The notes: generated by a model from the sequence alone, not told the origin. 64,000 bases of DNA from Lyophyllum atratum (GCA_014905825.1 JACGCN010000006.1:1-64000); one strand, 5' to 3'; shown: positions 45,430 to 57,035, counted from the stretch's first letter. Made by a program: numbers and translations.

Positions 45430-47657
45430 GCTGTAGCTCAGCCTTACAGTTCTTAATGAAAATATTACTCGCGCTTCAAGGCAGATTGTTCACCTGCGCT
45501 ATGTACAGCTTGTCTGGAGAATGTCAGACATGATCTCGCAGCTCGACACTTTATAAGTCATACATAATGCCGTGCTTTGTATATAATGATGACACCATGC
45601 GGGTGGGACACTGGGACGTTTGTACGACTGGCATCAGCCTTGCCGCGTCTTGCCAATCGTGTACCATGCTGATGTTCGACGGATATACCATTTTGACAGA
45701 TTAGCTGCCCTTATCCGCCGTCATCATGTTTGTCAAATCGATCAGGGAATAACAGAAATTCACGCTTTTGCTGATGAAACAGAGGACTAAAGTGCGAGCA
45801 GTCATTGAGAAGCGTGAGATGCGGATCAGCCTGTTCCCGAGATGGGTTCGGTATCGTGGGCCTTGATGCAGAAAGGTAGTGGTCAGAAACAATTTACAAA
45901 CGAAGATGATCGAAGACGATGAGCTGAGATCCAAAGATGGGCTCTCACCATGACCACAATGTTGACCTACAACACCCCCACCTCCACTCGTTAGCAGCAA
46001 CTCACCAGGCCTGAACAGCTTCATAGCTCATTGATCAAGGCATTAGCTGTTACCCAGGAGTCACCGTTTCTATACTTTATCGCGGGCAACAGGGCCGACA
46101 AATCATAACTCTTGGATAAATTATCTCTCCACTATCGACATCATGGGCAGATCTCGAACCACGCGAGGTCACCAAGTCTCGGTCACCATCGAGCCCATCG
46201 CATGCGAATCATCTGTGGATCCTGATAAGGTATGTAGGACAGGGTAATCGCTTCAGCGGAGGCGGGCGCGGAGGGTTGTCGACGCTTTAGCCGTTAGTCA
46301 CCGTGTGATCCAGTACGTCTTCCTGTCCTTTTTTTACACGCAGCCTTTGACTCTTTCGTAGTGGGTCCGCGCATGGTTTCTTAGGACGTGGGGTGTCATC
46401 ACTACCAAAAACATTCTTTCCCTATGTGACTGGTTCGCAACATCACACACTGGAACCGTGAGCCTTCAGCGGCCCGTACGACATCCCTTAAGACTTGGCG
46501 CAGTTATGGACGTCTCCCTCTGACTCGTGAATTCTCATGGGTCCCTCGTTCCCTACCTCAAGAGCTGGGCATCGCCGACCGCCTAAACTCCTAACGGTAT
46601 TCGGTCCCCGCCATTTCTCCAACCCTACCTCATCATGCTCATTCCTGCAGTCCTCTACGCCTGCCTTTAGTTCTCCACGACCCTCGAGAGACGATATAGG
46701 AACCATTACGCAACGATGTTCATGCCCAACACGCGTGACATGCATTTCTCCATCCACAGGGACCAACGCTCCATGGCATGGCATCCTCCTCTATGAGTCG
46801 CTTCGCCCTTCGCATGACTTGGTGCGGTCATTGTAACTTGATTCCTCTAAGAGACTGTTAAGCGTTACGCGGGGTTCGGGGCCCTTTGGTCAGCAGGAAC
46901 GAGATGCAGCGGTCAGTGGATCTGTCCGGGTCGCGGGAGGTGAGCTGGGGTATAGACAAAGGGACGAAGGATAGGGCGTAGATGCTGGACAGAGGGTTGG
47001 AGGGGGTCACTTTTGGGAGATTGTTACTATTCGGTGCTTCTCTGGGCACCTCATGTAACAACTTGTTATCCACCCCCCTGTCGTTCGTTCTCGCCGTTGT
47101 CGTGGTGGTGGTCATGGCCGCGGCAGGTTCACTTTGTAGTTTCGGAACTTCTGATATGTCTGTGACTATACTCCGGAACAACCTTACATGCGTAGTTGAC
47201 GTGGTCGCCTGTACAGACGGCATTTGTCGAGTACGTCTGGAATACAGAGCGATATACGACTTATCAAGCATCAAGGTTTACTTGCATCGGGCAAAGGACA
47301 GGCAATGTGGATGTTCACTTCGTCGTCGGTGTATGGCGATCAAATTGGTACTTACACGGGGGAGTGATGAGGGTGATGAGGCTTTGGTGAGTAGGGCGTA
47401 GATCGAAGGACCCTTTGAGATTGTACTGGAGGATTCGAGCTACTTTTCTCCCGGTTCGGAAGAGACGAGCCAATTTGAATAGGGTACGGGAGAGTGCGGT
47501 GTATAGGTTGGGGCCAGAGGTGCGAGTGGAACGCGTGGAACGCGTGCATGGTCAAGTCTAATTACAGAGAGTGCAAAAAATACATGGATACGAATACATT
47601 TCTAGTCTACATCTAACACCTGCCACATTCCCCATGCCGCCCGAACACCTACCTCCC
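45430..47657. other. 2.2 kb flank of the transposase gene, no firm gene
   Basis: A possible short exon starts at 46144 (MGRSRTTRGHQVSVTIEP, ending in a gtatgt donor). A 99-codon frame at 46537-46834 ends in WHGILLYESLRPSHDL. I cannot join these into a gene. Minus-strand frames at 45701-46024 and 46858-47274 have no motif. If the Plavaka element has a 3' terminal repeat, it should lie in the first part of this stretch. Confidence 0.35.
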
Positions 47658-48032
47658 TCATAGCTCCCGATGCTCAACCTGCACATCCCACCCCTCCGGC
47701 CACCTCACCCTCCTCAGCTCCTCCACACACGCCACACTCCTATTCTGCCCCAGCTCACAGCACAGCCCCGCCCTCACCTCCTCTTTCTCGCCCGCCCTCC
47801 CCAGGTGCGCCTGTATCGCGCCGGTGATATCGCCGAGCCTCCTGCGCACGCTCTCGTCGGCCATGAGGTGGTTCCGCAGGGCCTCGCTTGTGCCGTCGTG
47901 GGATTGGCGGATGCTGATGGGGGGGTTGGGGAGGCTGCGGACGTCGAAGAGGAGGCCGGGGGTGGGTGCGGGGTGGAGGGGGCCGCGGCGGTGGCTGAAT
48001 GATGTGATGATGAGACGGCGGGGGTGGTTCAT
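47658..48032 (-). CDS. RapZ C-terminal-domain-like protein
   Basis: Single exon, 124 aa. It reads as one stand-alone domain: LIITSFSHRRGPL, LLFDVRSLPNPP, GTSEALRNHL, VRAGLCCELGQNRSVACVEEL, WPEGWDVQVEHREL. The landmarks FDVR-LPNP, a glycine-rich C-x-x-GQ-RSVA loop and a final V-H-R-x-L are those of the C-terminal domain of bacterial RapZ, which in E. coli binds small RNAs and a sugar-phosphate signal. The N-terminal P-loop ATPase domain of RapZ is absent. Small fungal proteins of this kind are uncharacterised. An RNA- or phosphate-ligand role is inference. It lies divergent from the PWWP gene, with 214 bases between the ATGs. Confidence 0.78.
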   Translation of the reverse strand: MNHPRRLIITSFSHRRGPLHPAPTPGLLFDVRSLPNPPISIRQSHDGTSEALRNHLMADESVRRRLGDITGAIQAHLGRAGEKEEVRAGLCCELGQNRSVACVEELRRVRWPEGWDVQVEHREL

Positions 48033-48246
48033 CGTGTACGTCGTCTGCTAGGGATGTAGGGACATGGGTATGATGACGACACTGAAGTTATCGATGATCG
48101 CGCACAGACCCGCGTGGAAACACGTCACGTTGTGCGCGCGTGGGAAACGCAAACGGTTAGGTTGTTTGTCTGTCCCTCCTCATCGTCCGACCACACACCA
48201 CTAACCACCACCACCACCACCACCGCCGACTGTGCACTCAGCGATC

Positions 48247-51200
48247 ATGAGCAAAAAAGCCAGCAAGGCCGCGCCCAAGGAGGTCTCGTCGTACGCACAG
48301 CGCGACATCGTGCTTGGAAAAGTACGCGGGTTCCCCCCGTGGCCCGGTATGGTACGTTGGCTTTTGCGTGCTGGGCAGGCGAGAGGCTGATCATAACCCT
48401 CCCTTGTGTGTGTGTGTTGCGTGGGTAGGTTGTGGACCCGGAGACGGTACCGGAAGCGGTGCAGCTGGAACGACCGGCGAAAAAGGCCAACTTTTACTGT
48501 GTCCAGTTCTTCCCGGCTGGTGACTAGTGCGTGGCGTTTTTTTTTCTCTTCGTACGGCATGGATAAGCGCTGATGCTCCCCTTTTCTTTTCTTTCCATGT
48601 TCCATGTTCGTTTTCCTTTCCTGCTGGTGCCGCCACCCACGTGCCCCTCCTCCTCCCTTTGACTCTCCCTCTGTGTTCATCCTCCCCGTCACTTCCAATA
48701 GCGCGTGGCTCGTCGCAAAAGACATTTCAAAACTCCAAACCCACGAGATCGAATCCTACATCAACGAGCCCTACAAGAAATCCGGCGAGCTCCTCCAAGG
48801 CTACCGCACCGCCCTCGACCCCACCTCCTGGGAAGCCACCCGCGCCTCCGCCCTCGCCTCCGCGCTCGCGTCCCCGCCCTCCCACGAAGACGAGGTCGAC
48901 GAGCTCGACACCGACGACGAGGCCAAGCGGGCTGCTAAAACCACGAAGAAGCGGAAACGCGAGAGCGAGCCTGCTGCGGCGAAGACAAGAAAGCCGCCGC
49001 AGGCCAAGAAGGAGCCGAAGGAACCGAAGGAACCGAAAGCGCCGAAGGAGAAGAAGGAGAAGAAGGCGCCTGCGAAGCCGAGGAAGAGTAAGGCGAAGGC
49101 GCAGGCGCTGGTGGAGAGTGAGGATGAGCATGGGGAGGAGGAGGATGCGGAGGGGGAGGATGCGGGGCCGAGTAAGAAGGCGAGTCCGCCGCCTGCGAAG
49201 AGGGTGAAGCGGGATAAGGCGGGTGAGAAGGAGAAGGAGGAGGGTGATGAGGAGTGTGGGTTTGTTGTGCTTGTTGTGCTGGAGCAGTGTGCTGATTTGA
49301 GTGTTTGCAGCTAAAATGAGCGCGGATTCGGAGGCGCTTAAAGTCCGGGAATGGCGCCACCGCTTGCAAAAAGCTTTCCTCAGCAGCAAGACTACACCTG
49401 AAGAGACGGTACGTTGTCTTCCCTCCTTTCCTTTCCTTTCTCCTTCGTCTTGCGCTCGAGCCTTGCGTGTCATCGCATTTTCTTCGGATATTGGGTCTTT
49501 GCTTGACCCTAACCCTAGCCGCGGACGTTTCGTTGCTTTTGCTTTTGCTTTTGCTTTTCATTGCTGCTTTGGGACTTAGATTCGGTGTCGTGGTTGTGCG
49601 TGCGTGGGTGGTGTCAGTTTTGACTCATGCTGTGGATGCCTTTATGTGCCATTCGAAGGCAGTGCTGCGCTTTTTTTCGGGATTTTTCCCTATCCGATCT
49701 GAATCCTCCGATTTTGGTTCCATGGCCTGGGGCTCGATACACCCCCAGTGCTCGTTCATTGCACTCTTCACCCTGCGCGCCCCTCTTGGAGGCCGTTTGG
49801 ATTTCTTCGTCATATGTGCCGTCACCCATCTCCCCGCCCCTTCTTTTTGCTACGTTGACATTTGGCGTCTTCGTTTTGCGGTTCCTTTCCATCTATCCAC
49901 CTTCCCGCCCCTCCTTGCCTTTTATTCGTTTCCGGGGGGTACATCCACTGGAATGGGACTTTGTTTGGGCGGTTGGGGGCGGGTGGAACCCTAACCCTAG
50001 CCGCACTGCTTGCTTTACGTTTTTACGTTTTTGGCTGGTTGGGAGGGGTCGTCTTCAGGAGCATGTGTGGGGCTCGCTTTTGATCGTGGGCGTGCGCTTT
50101 GTGGGGGCGAGCGGGGGCTCGTGGTTGTTGTTGGTTCTTTTTTTGTCCGTGATCGAGGCAGGTTGTGGCGCGGATCTGGACATATGTCTTGTTTCGTGGT
50201 TTTCGGGTCGCTTTTTTTGTTTGTGCGGCGCCGCCCCTTGTATGCATCTGCACCCTCCCGTATTGATTGGCAACACCCCGCTATCCCCCTTTTTTATGGG
50301 TCGTTGCTTCGTATTTTCCCTTTCTGTCCACGCCTTCGTTCTCGTTTTCTTGAAGTGGGGCCTTGACCCTTTTGCCTGTTGCCTGCCGCTTTGTACATTT
50401 AGGCCTGGTCTTTAAAGATCTTCCTCGCTGTTCTGGTTCGCTGATTGGGGTTTGAATGTGGACTTGTCTCTTCTCCTTCACTTTTTGTTTCCATGCCGGC
50501 ATTGGCCTCGATCTCCTTGTTTGCCTCGTTATGGCCGCCGTGTGCCTCTTTTCCACACTCCCCCTTTTTCGAGGGGATGATGTCGCTGGTTGTTTGACTC
50601 GTCTGGGGAGTGGCGTGGTGGGACCCTAACCCCAATCTTCGACCTTGCCTTGTATTTTTGTCTTTTTATGCTTCGCCTTTTCCATTCCCTTTCGAATCCC
50701 ACTCCTCCACCTATGAACAAACCCGACTGACCTCCCCTCCTTTCCTTTAGGACATGCCCGCCCTCGACGCCCTCTTCACCACCGTAGAGCAACACGAGAA
50801 CATGACCGTCGCCTACCTCCAATTCTCCAAGATCGGCAAAGTCATGCGCCACATCACCCTCCTCACCGAGGACCGCGTGCCGCTGGACGGGGAGTACCGC
50901 TTCCGGGAACGGGCAAGGGCCCTGGTGGAGAGGTGGCAGCTTGTCTTGGGGGCGGGACGGGGGGGCGAGAAGGGGGAGAAGGAGGTGAATGGGGGTGGGG
51001 GGAAGGAGGAGGGGAAGGAGGAGGGGAAGGATGAGGGGGCGGGGACGGAGGCGGAGGAGGGGGCGAATGGGGTTAGTGAGGAGGGGAAGGTGGGGGGTGA
51101 TTTGAATGGGCATGCGGATGGTGGGTCTTTTCTTTTTCTTTTCTTGGTTTGGGTGAAGAAGATGTTGATAAGTTACTTGTGCCTAGCGGATATGCCGGGG

Positions 51201-51377
51201 CCAACCAAGGCAGAGGCAGAGGACGAAAGTATGGCGGATGTGGATGCGCCAGGCGAAGCGGAGGTGGTGGATGCGCAGGAGCAGGAGCAGGGGCAGGCGG
51301 ACGCGACGGGAGAGGCTGAGGCTGATGTGGCGATGGCGGAAGTGGAGGCGGAGGCGGAAGCGGATGCTGAGATATGA
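48247..51377 (+). CDS. PWWP-domain chromatin protein (LEDGF/HDGF-like)
   Basis: Six exons fit: 48247-48351, 48429-48526, 48702-49243, 49311-49408, 50751-51120 and 51187-51377. They give 1404 nt, or 467 aa. The N-terminus is a PWWP domain (YAQRDIVLGKVRGFPPWPGM ... NFYCVQFFPAGDYAWL, about residues 15-80), which reads methylated H3K36 and binds DNA. A long Lys/Glu/Pro-rich linker with nuclear-localisation-like KKRKRE follows. Next is a helical domain (ALKVREWRHRLQKAFL ... LFTTVEQHENMTVAYLQFSK, KVMRHITLL) that resembles the integrase-binding/TFIIS-N-like domain of LEDGF. The tail is a Glu/Ala/Gly-rich repeat. The fourth intron is 1342 bases, extreme for this genome. Confidence 0.88.
49409..50750 (+). 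other. 1.34 kb intron with telomere-like CCCTAA motifs
   Basis: This is intron 4 of the PWWP gene (gtacgt...ctttag). It is T-rich and contains ccctaaccctagccgc twice (49507-49522 and 49989-50004) and ccctaacccc once (50624-50633). A 262-codon frame (49627-50415, +) runs through it but has no motif and a biased T/G composition, so I treat it as chance. Confidence 0.6.
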
Positions 51378-52008
51378 GCTCTGCCTTTCTAATCTTTTTG
51401 GCTCCCCCTTATGAAAAAGAAATCGACCACACTGTTACGCCACTGACTTACTCATATACGTCCCATGGACTCACCTTGCACTGTAATGCTTTTCTTTTAT
51501 TACTTTACCAATTGGCCGTGCCTCGGACTCCTCAAAGTTGTTGCTGCTTCGTTTTTTTTGTTTCTGTGTGTATGTTCTTGTGCTGTGGTCTGTGCTGGGG
51601 AGGTACACGTTTTTTAATCTTTTTCGAATCGTAGTTGTTGTCTATTTTACTTCTTCGTTTCTTGTTGTGTATGGACGTTCGTATCATGTCTGGTGGTTGA
51701 GATGTATCTATGCGGTAGGGGTGGGGTAATCGAGGGCGTGGTGCTGGCTTGGAACGAGGCAGTGTGGGAGGTGCATGGGGAGACGTTTATAAACTAGTAT
51801 ACCCACTACATAATGAGAATTCAGAATGCACGCGTATTTATTTCTATACAGGTTGGCTACGTGACTATGGAATATGGTGGGGAATAATTGAGATATAAAG
51901 TTACAATAGGAGTTGATGCGGTGGTGTGGATAATCAAAGTATACGACCATTGAGTGAAATTGTTTGCTCCCATAACAGTAGGCGCGTCAACTGTGGAGGC
52001 GAGGAGGA
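51378..52008. other. 3' regions of two convergent genes
   Basis: T-rich 3' sequence of the PWWP gene, then AT-richer DNA to the end of the HMG-box gene. I see no gene. Confidence 0.5.
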
Positions 52009-52642
52009 TCACCAGGATCGGGATAACCGCGATGCCTGCGATGGCGGAATGAAATCGAAATCGGGCTCAAGTTCCATAAAGTCAGCGAGGAGAATGTCGT
52101 ATGTGGCGTCGAGTTCAAAGGCAGGAAGCCCTGCCCCACTGATCTGCGTCGTGTCACCAGCGAAGAGTGACGGATTGGTCGTCTGATCGAACCCTTCAAC
52201 ATGCCTGCCCTCGAAATCCATTGGGTCTGCTGGCGCATCTCTGTTGAGGACAAACTCAGAATAGCCATCGCCAGTCAATTCTACGTGTTCCCCGCCGCTG
52301 CCACTTGCGACCTGTGACGATTTATTGGGAAACTGCTCGACAGTCTTGTTTGAAACTTCTTGGTCTACGTGAATGAGACTGGGTGAGGGGTCGTTCTTCT
52401 GCGTTCGTGTGTCAGAATCCTGTGATCGTGATAATAGATATGCGTACCTTCGACTTCGTTTCCTTCGACCTATTTGTCGAACCTTCTTTCCCCTCGGTTT
52501 TGTCCAGACAACTCATGCACAAGTGTGAAGGGTAGGGCTCGATTCGCTGATTTCTTCTAGCTGTTGCGCGCCGTCGATAGTGAGCCTTGACCCGCGGATC
52601 CTCCGCAGCCCACATTTCGGCAATAACCCTGAGTACAGACAT
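52009..52642 (-). pseudogene. 5'-truncated HMG-box transcription factor gene
   Basis: On the minus strand the frame from 52642 reads VLRVIAEMWAAEDPRVKAHY, the last helix of a MATA-type HMG box. A basic region (RRRATARRNQRIEPYPSH) and a Ser/Glu linker follow. After an intron (donor near 52447, cag acceptor near 52397) an acidic C-terminal part (FELDATYDILLADFMELEPD) runs to a stop at 52009. The first two thirds of the HMG box (the R-P-x-N-A-F motif) is not present upstream in any frame, so the gene lost its 5' end. A distant 5' exon is possible, but I see none before 53.4 kb. Confidence 0.6.
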
Positions 52643-53376
52643 GTAGGGTACGAGAAGTCGTCGGGATGGAGGGAGAGAAACAAGTGGAAGGTGTGGTTGA
52701 GTTGTTTAATGGTGTTTGTGGGAATGGGTCCTCGATGGTCAATTGTCCGTCGCCGCTGGCCTGATTAGTTTTATATCTCCGATACCCCGGTCAAAGCAGG
52801 CCAGGATATGTGAGGCCAAAGCACGTCTCCTGGTGACGCTCCCATCATGAACCACACTGGGACGAACCTCTCAACGTCCCAAAGTTCGCACTAGCCTTAG
52901 GATTACATTCGATCTCGAGTAGGACCAGCTCATACCACATCTTTTAGGACATCGACGGAGAAACGCGTTGGATCTAGATACACCGCGAAAACGCTTGAAA
53001 GTAAAGAAAGCTGGTCATCGATACTGAATAAAGGGTAATTTGGGTGCAGAAGCAGAGCGCTGGCAGCGTACCACCAGCGCTAGGTTTAACAATCGGAATC
53101 GATGCTATGTATTTCCTTGAGAGACCAGAAAGAACATTTTCTTGAAGCCGAGGTAAAGTACTTGCCACCGAAGGAAGTTTCGACTCGGGAATCGTACGGG
53201 AGGATACATGACTCTGTGGCTGAACGTACAGTCAGTCCTTCCTATAGCGACGGAAGTATCCGAAGAAATTAAGGCTGTGGTGAAGTGGATGGGGCTAGTC
53301 AACTCGGTCGTCAGCAGAAATCCAAGAATACACGCACTGGGATGTTTTAACAGGTCTGATGTTTGCGACTTTCGCG
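52643..53376. other. Intergenic, no gene seen
   Basis: Short minus-strand frames (52974-53168, 53105-53302) carry no motif. This is where missing 5' sequence of the HMG-box gene would be expected, but nothing recognisable remains. Confidence 0.4.
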
Positions 53377-54614
53377 CTAGAGGAGATTCGACGGGATAAC
53401 TCTTTCACCGTCCCTTTCGACGAAAAGACGACCATTCGAGAGTAGCCCTGGCATGTCTTGCTGGAATAACAACGTTCGGGATGCATTATATGGTCGTTCG
53501 GCGCAGGCGTATATCACTATCTTCACGGAACGCAACTGAGGAACAGCGTCCTTTCTAGAAAGGAGCACATCTATCTGTCTCCAAGCCCGTGCGCAACCCT
53601 CAGGACTGTTCAAAAAACACACTTCGTCGTCAGGGAAAAATCTGATATCTGTGAGATGTTGGAGGTTCGAGATCGACTCCGAAAGACGTTCTACGTAGAG
53701 TAGGGCCTCCAGGTCGTGCAGCTCCAACGTGATGATCCGTAACTTCTCAAAAACGTGAAAATCGATCGCGGTTGTCGTCATGTCGGCTTTCGGGTAGGAG
53801 AAGTTGGCACATGAGGCGACAGACAGGAAAGCCACGCTTACCTGAATCGAGGTAAAGCACCAACTGCTCTAGGTAAGGCCCCGTGATTTCGAGAATCCTG
53901 CTAGGATCAGTATTCGAACCGCTGCAGATATTGATTGCGATTGTACGAAGGCGAGAGCTAGCCAGAGGCGACTTGGAGTCACGCAGGGCGGCTCGAAGTC
54001 GCTCATCATTCATAGGACCATAGAGGCTGACCGTGTGGAGATATCCACGGTTGTCTGGGTCAACGGATGGCGGTAAGGTAGAAGGGCTGTCGGTAACGAT
54101 ATTGTGTACTATGCCGCATCCCCACATATGTATAGCTTCGAGATGGAAGCACGGACGGAGGATGTTGGTTGGGAAGAGTTGCACATTATGGACGTACAGA
54201 ATGCGTAATGTGGGCAATTGCAGTAGTTCCTGCATAGCGGTCCTAAAGCTGTCCGGCTGACACGGCCAGAGTATACCAGGCTCAGCGGCCGCGAGTGTCG
54301 TAGTATGTAGCCGAATCAAATTTGGGAGGGCGGGGAAGGATGTATCAAATTCAGATCCAAATGATGGAAGCAAGAAGGAGAGAGATTCGATGTAGCAGCA
54401 AAGCCGAGGGTTGGACATCAAAACTCGATTCAGAGCTCGGTCCCTGCTGCTCCCATGCGGATTCAAGGACCAAAATACCGATCTGAATAGTAGTTTTTTG
54501 CGCTGGATATCGAAAAGCAGAGGATACAATGCTGCAAGCTCGCAGCGTGGATAAATTGAATGGGACCTCCTCGAGTACCTTGTCGATGATCTCCTGGGGA
54601 ATTGCGATTGGCAT
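53377..54614 (-). pseudogene. F-box/LRR-like gene C, broken by a one-base slip in a homopolymer
   Basis: Exon 1 (53842-54614) and exon 2 (53377-53786) are joined by a 55-base intron. Their total of 1183 nt is one base more than a multiple of three. The F-box is clear (AIPQEIIDKVLEEVPF, LRACSIVSSAFRYPAQK). Immediately after PAQK the reading frame moves. The correct continuation (KLLFRSVFWSLNPHG, then LRR-like IRLHTTTLA, LRILYVHNV, LEAIHMWGC) starts in the next frame at a run of six T on the + strand (54494-54499). Five would restore the frame. The rest is intact to the stop. It is either a young pseudogene or a homopolymer sequencing error. Confidence 0.78.
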
Positions 54615-54819
54615 GGAAGGATGATTGGTTTTTGTTATCGTCGATCGTTGACAGCGATGTGCTGGCGACAAAAGGTCTGTCGTCAGATGGTGATGGCTTA
54701 GTCAGCTCGGGGCCGAAGTTCTGGAGAGAAGAAAAGAGGGGTCGAGCTTCTACCAGCAGAACTTCTATGTAGCGTTATAGGTCGATGTTACTTGTTTTGT
54801 GGACCCGCCTCATGTTCCG

Positions 54820-55182
54820 ATATCACAAATGGCGAGGTGCGGCGCTCATAGATATTAGACAACTTGCAAACAGTGCTCAAGAGATGCCTAGCGGAACGAC
54901 AACTGTGCGACCATGACCTCGGAGTCCATCGACTCCTACACGAAGGCGACCCAGATTGAGGAGCCGTGACATTCTCTGCGTAGCAAATGCCTTAACGATC
55001 GATCATCGTAGCCTCATTCGAATGCGTTATGGTCACCACTATTTCCGCACGCCGCAGTCGCGTGTCGTGGCGCTCCGCGTAAGAAATTCATCTATCGCTC
55101 GCCATGCCCAGGCTCCGGCATCAACGGCGGAAGCGTCCATAGCGCATGTGTGTAGAGTGGTGCAGATGGAGACTTCTTCGAG
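54820..55182 (-). pseudogene. F-box gene B' remnant (last exon only)
   Basis: The minus strand aligns with the last exon of F-box B (14458-14790): GAAGTCTCCATC matches its counterpart, then ASAVD, GAWAWRAIDE and LNLGRLRV can be read with frame breaks between them, and the 3' flank ctatgagcgccgc is shared. The F-box, the LRR body and the intron are missing. It is a dead relic that marks the extent of the inverted duplication. Confidence 0.7.
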
Positions 55183-55732
55183 TTTTACACACATTCCCGA
55201 CTATCGTCCCGACTCCCGAGGACTTGCGTTCTCCATTTGCGGTTGGAGGGGTTAGCACAAGAAATAAGTATTGCAGGAACATGAGAATGAGAATATACCG
55301 CTGTCACGACTATACCGGTACTGGACTCCTGACAGGTATTCCTTCCGCACACGACACTTGAGCACAACTTGCGCAGCTACTGCGAATCGTGTATTGATCA
55401 GTAGTCGGTCTTCGTTCAAAGGTCGTGTGGTGAATTATCCCCGGTCTGGCTACGACTAATTCAAGCATGTGCATCCAAATCGGAATCAGGAAATCATAGG
55501 ACCCACTTCTGCCTCGGTCAATGGGTTCGTAATGCGAGCCCTTTTCTTATTGATCTGCTCCGCAGTGTCAACCATAGAAAGGTAAGTTACACATCGTATC
55601 CTTAAAGCTCCCAGGTAGGTGGTTCCCGATGTTCCGTAAGCATAGAAGTTTCCTGATGGTATGACGGCATGGTAACAATGAAGCGGAGGAATTACACGAC
55701 AAATATTTAGGCTTCGTCTCAGCGTACCTGAC
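55183..55732. other. Spacer downstream of F-box A'
   Basis: No gene is seen. The half nearest A' aligns with the spacer after F-box A in the left cluster. Confidence 0.5.
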
Positions 55733-57035
55733 TCATTCTCGGGGTCGGTGAATCGAAGTGGGGTTCAACGGAATCACCGTTTCCAGATGAGGCTGAAAAT
55801 CACGCCAGCCGAGTTCTACAGATAGGTGACCAGCTGCGAACAATCGCGGCGTGTTGGATATAAAGTAGTTGCGAGCGTCACCTCCAGGGTCTACACTCGC
55901 TCCAATGGTGTGCTCGACCGTGATTCGCAGGTTTGCTGAAGGATGTGTAGTGTGCATCGCCTCATCGATTTGCTGCCAGTACCGTGCAACAAAGCGGAAG
56001 GGACCATCCCGGCTACATAGATATTCGCCTATGGTGAGCGAAACATCTTTGATGTGGGTGGAGTTGAAGAGACTGGGTAAGCGCTTGATGGTCCTATCGT
56101 CTGCTTTTATGATTGTGAGGTGCTGTAGTTTGGGAAGGGTAGGGAGAATGAGATCGCCGAGGAGTGCTGGAACATAAAATGTTTCAATCATAGAAGTATG
56201 CATGAACGAAGGGAACAGGAATTTTCCTACGTTGAATGAATTTGAGCGTGAATGCTTCGATGGATGGCCCCGTAAACTCGAGAAGCTCCTGACATCCCGT
56301 AAAATCTTCGTTGTCCCAGATCTCAATCCTGAGTCTCCGCACACGAGCAATAGACAAGGCAGAAGCCTGATGAGTGAGGGTGTCATAGAGCCGCCGAGGC
56401 AGAGTAGTGATACGCAAAGAGAGTGATTCGAGATAAGTCTGGGTGGGGTGAATGGAAGGGGTGTGCGGAGCGTTCCCATCCTGGCCTGAACCCAGGCAGA
56501 GGATGTTCCATAGATGAAGCTCCCGCAGATGTGCGCATGAAGAAATGAGTGAGGCAGGAAAAAAGCAAACGTGACTGATGGATAGTACGCGCAATGAGGA
56601 TGACTGGAGCAATTCGGACAAATTGGTCCTGAGTCCTCCTCGCAAGGCTGACCAAGACGCGCGGGCTCCAAACTCCTCGTAGGTGGATAGCGACAGGTGG
56701 GATAGCCGAGGGAGCTCTAGGATTATATCTGATTCTAAGTTCCAGTAAGATGATTCCCCCACGTGGAATCTGATGGAGAGTGATTCGACAAAGCTTCGAA
56801 GCCGGTGACTCGATGTTAGAATTTTGATCAGAGCATCGTTTCTGGCTCTGAGGGTAGGTAATAACGATAGTGCCAAATATAAAGACTTATATAACCGTTC
56901 TTGCGCGGGATCGTGGAACGATGAGGATACGATGCAGCAAGTTCGTAGTGTGTCCCGATCGCCGTCGTCCAGGCTGTCGAACTCCTCTAAAATCTTATTG
57001 ACGAGTTCTTGGGGAATTCGGGGAAGAACAGACAT
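55733..57035 (-). CDS. F-box/LRR-like protein (copy A', intact)
   Basis: Exons 56231-57035 and 55733-56166 give 1239 nt, or 412 aa, in frame. The F-box (VLPRIPQELVNKILEEFDSL ... RTCCIVSSSFHDPAQERLY) and the LRR-like body (LSHLSLST, LRVLSISHVC, LRELHLWN, YLESLSLRITT, LRIEIWDNEDFTGC) follow copy A residue for residue with many substitutions. The intron sits at the same place and phase. The role should be a substrate adaptor for an SCF ubiquitin ligase. The differences from copy A are spread over the protein, so the duplication is not very recent. Confidence 0.88.

Noticed and set aside
45540..45570. ctttataagt sequence as a possible terminal repeat matching gctttataagtt near 41149
   Set aside because: Only about ten bases match, and in direct rather than inverted orientation. 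Not enough to call an element end.
46144..46834. Possible F-box-like gene starting MGRSRTTRGHQ and ending YESLRPSHDL
   Set aside because: I could not connect the segments by splicing in frame, and no F-box motif is present.
48527..49207. 226-codon Arg-rich frame and a 248-codon antisense frame in the PWWP gene
   Set aside because: Out-of-frame readings of the Lys/Glu-rich third exon.
54956..55255. Plus-strand 99-codon frame
   Set aside because: It is the antisense of the F-box B' remnant; the same antisense frame occurs opposite F-box B at 14473-14676.
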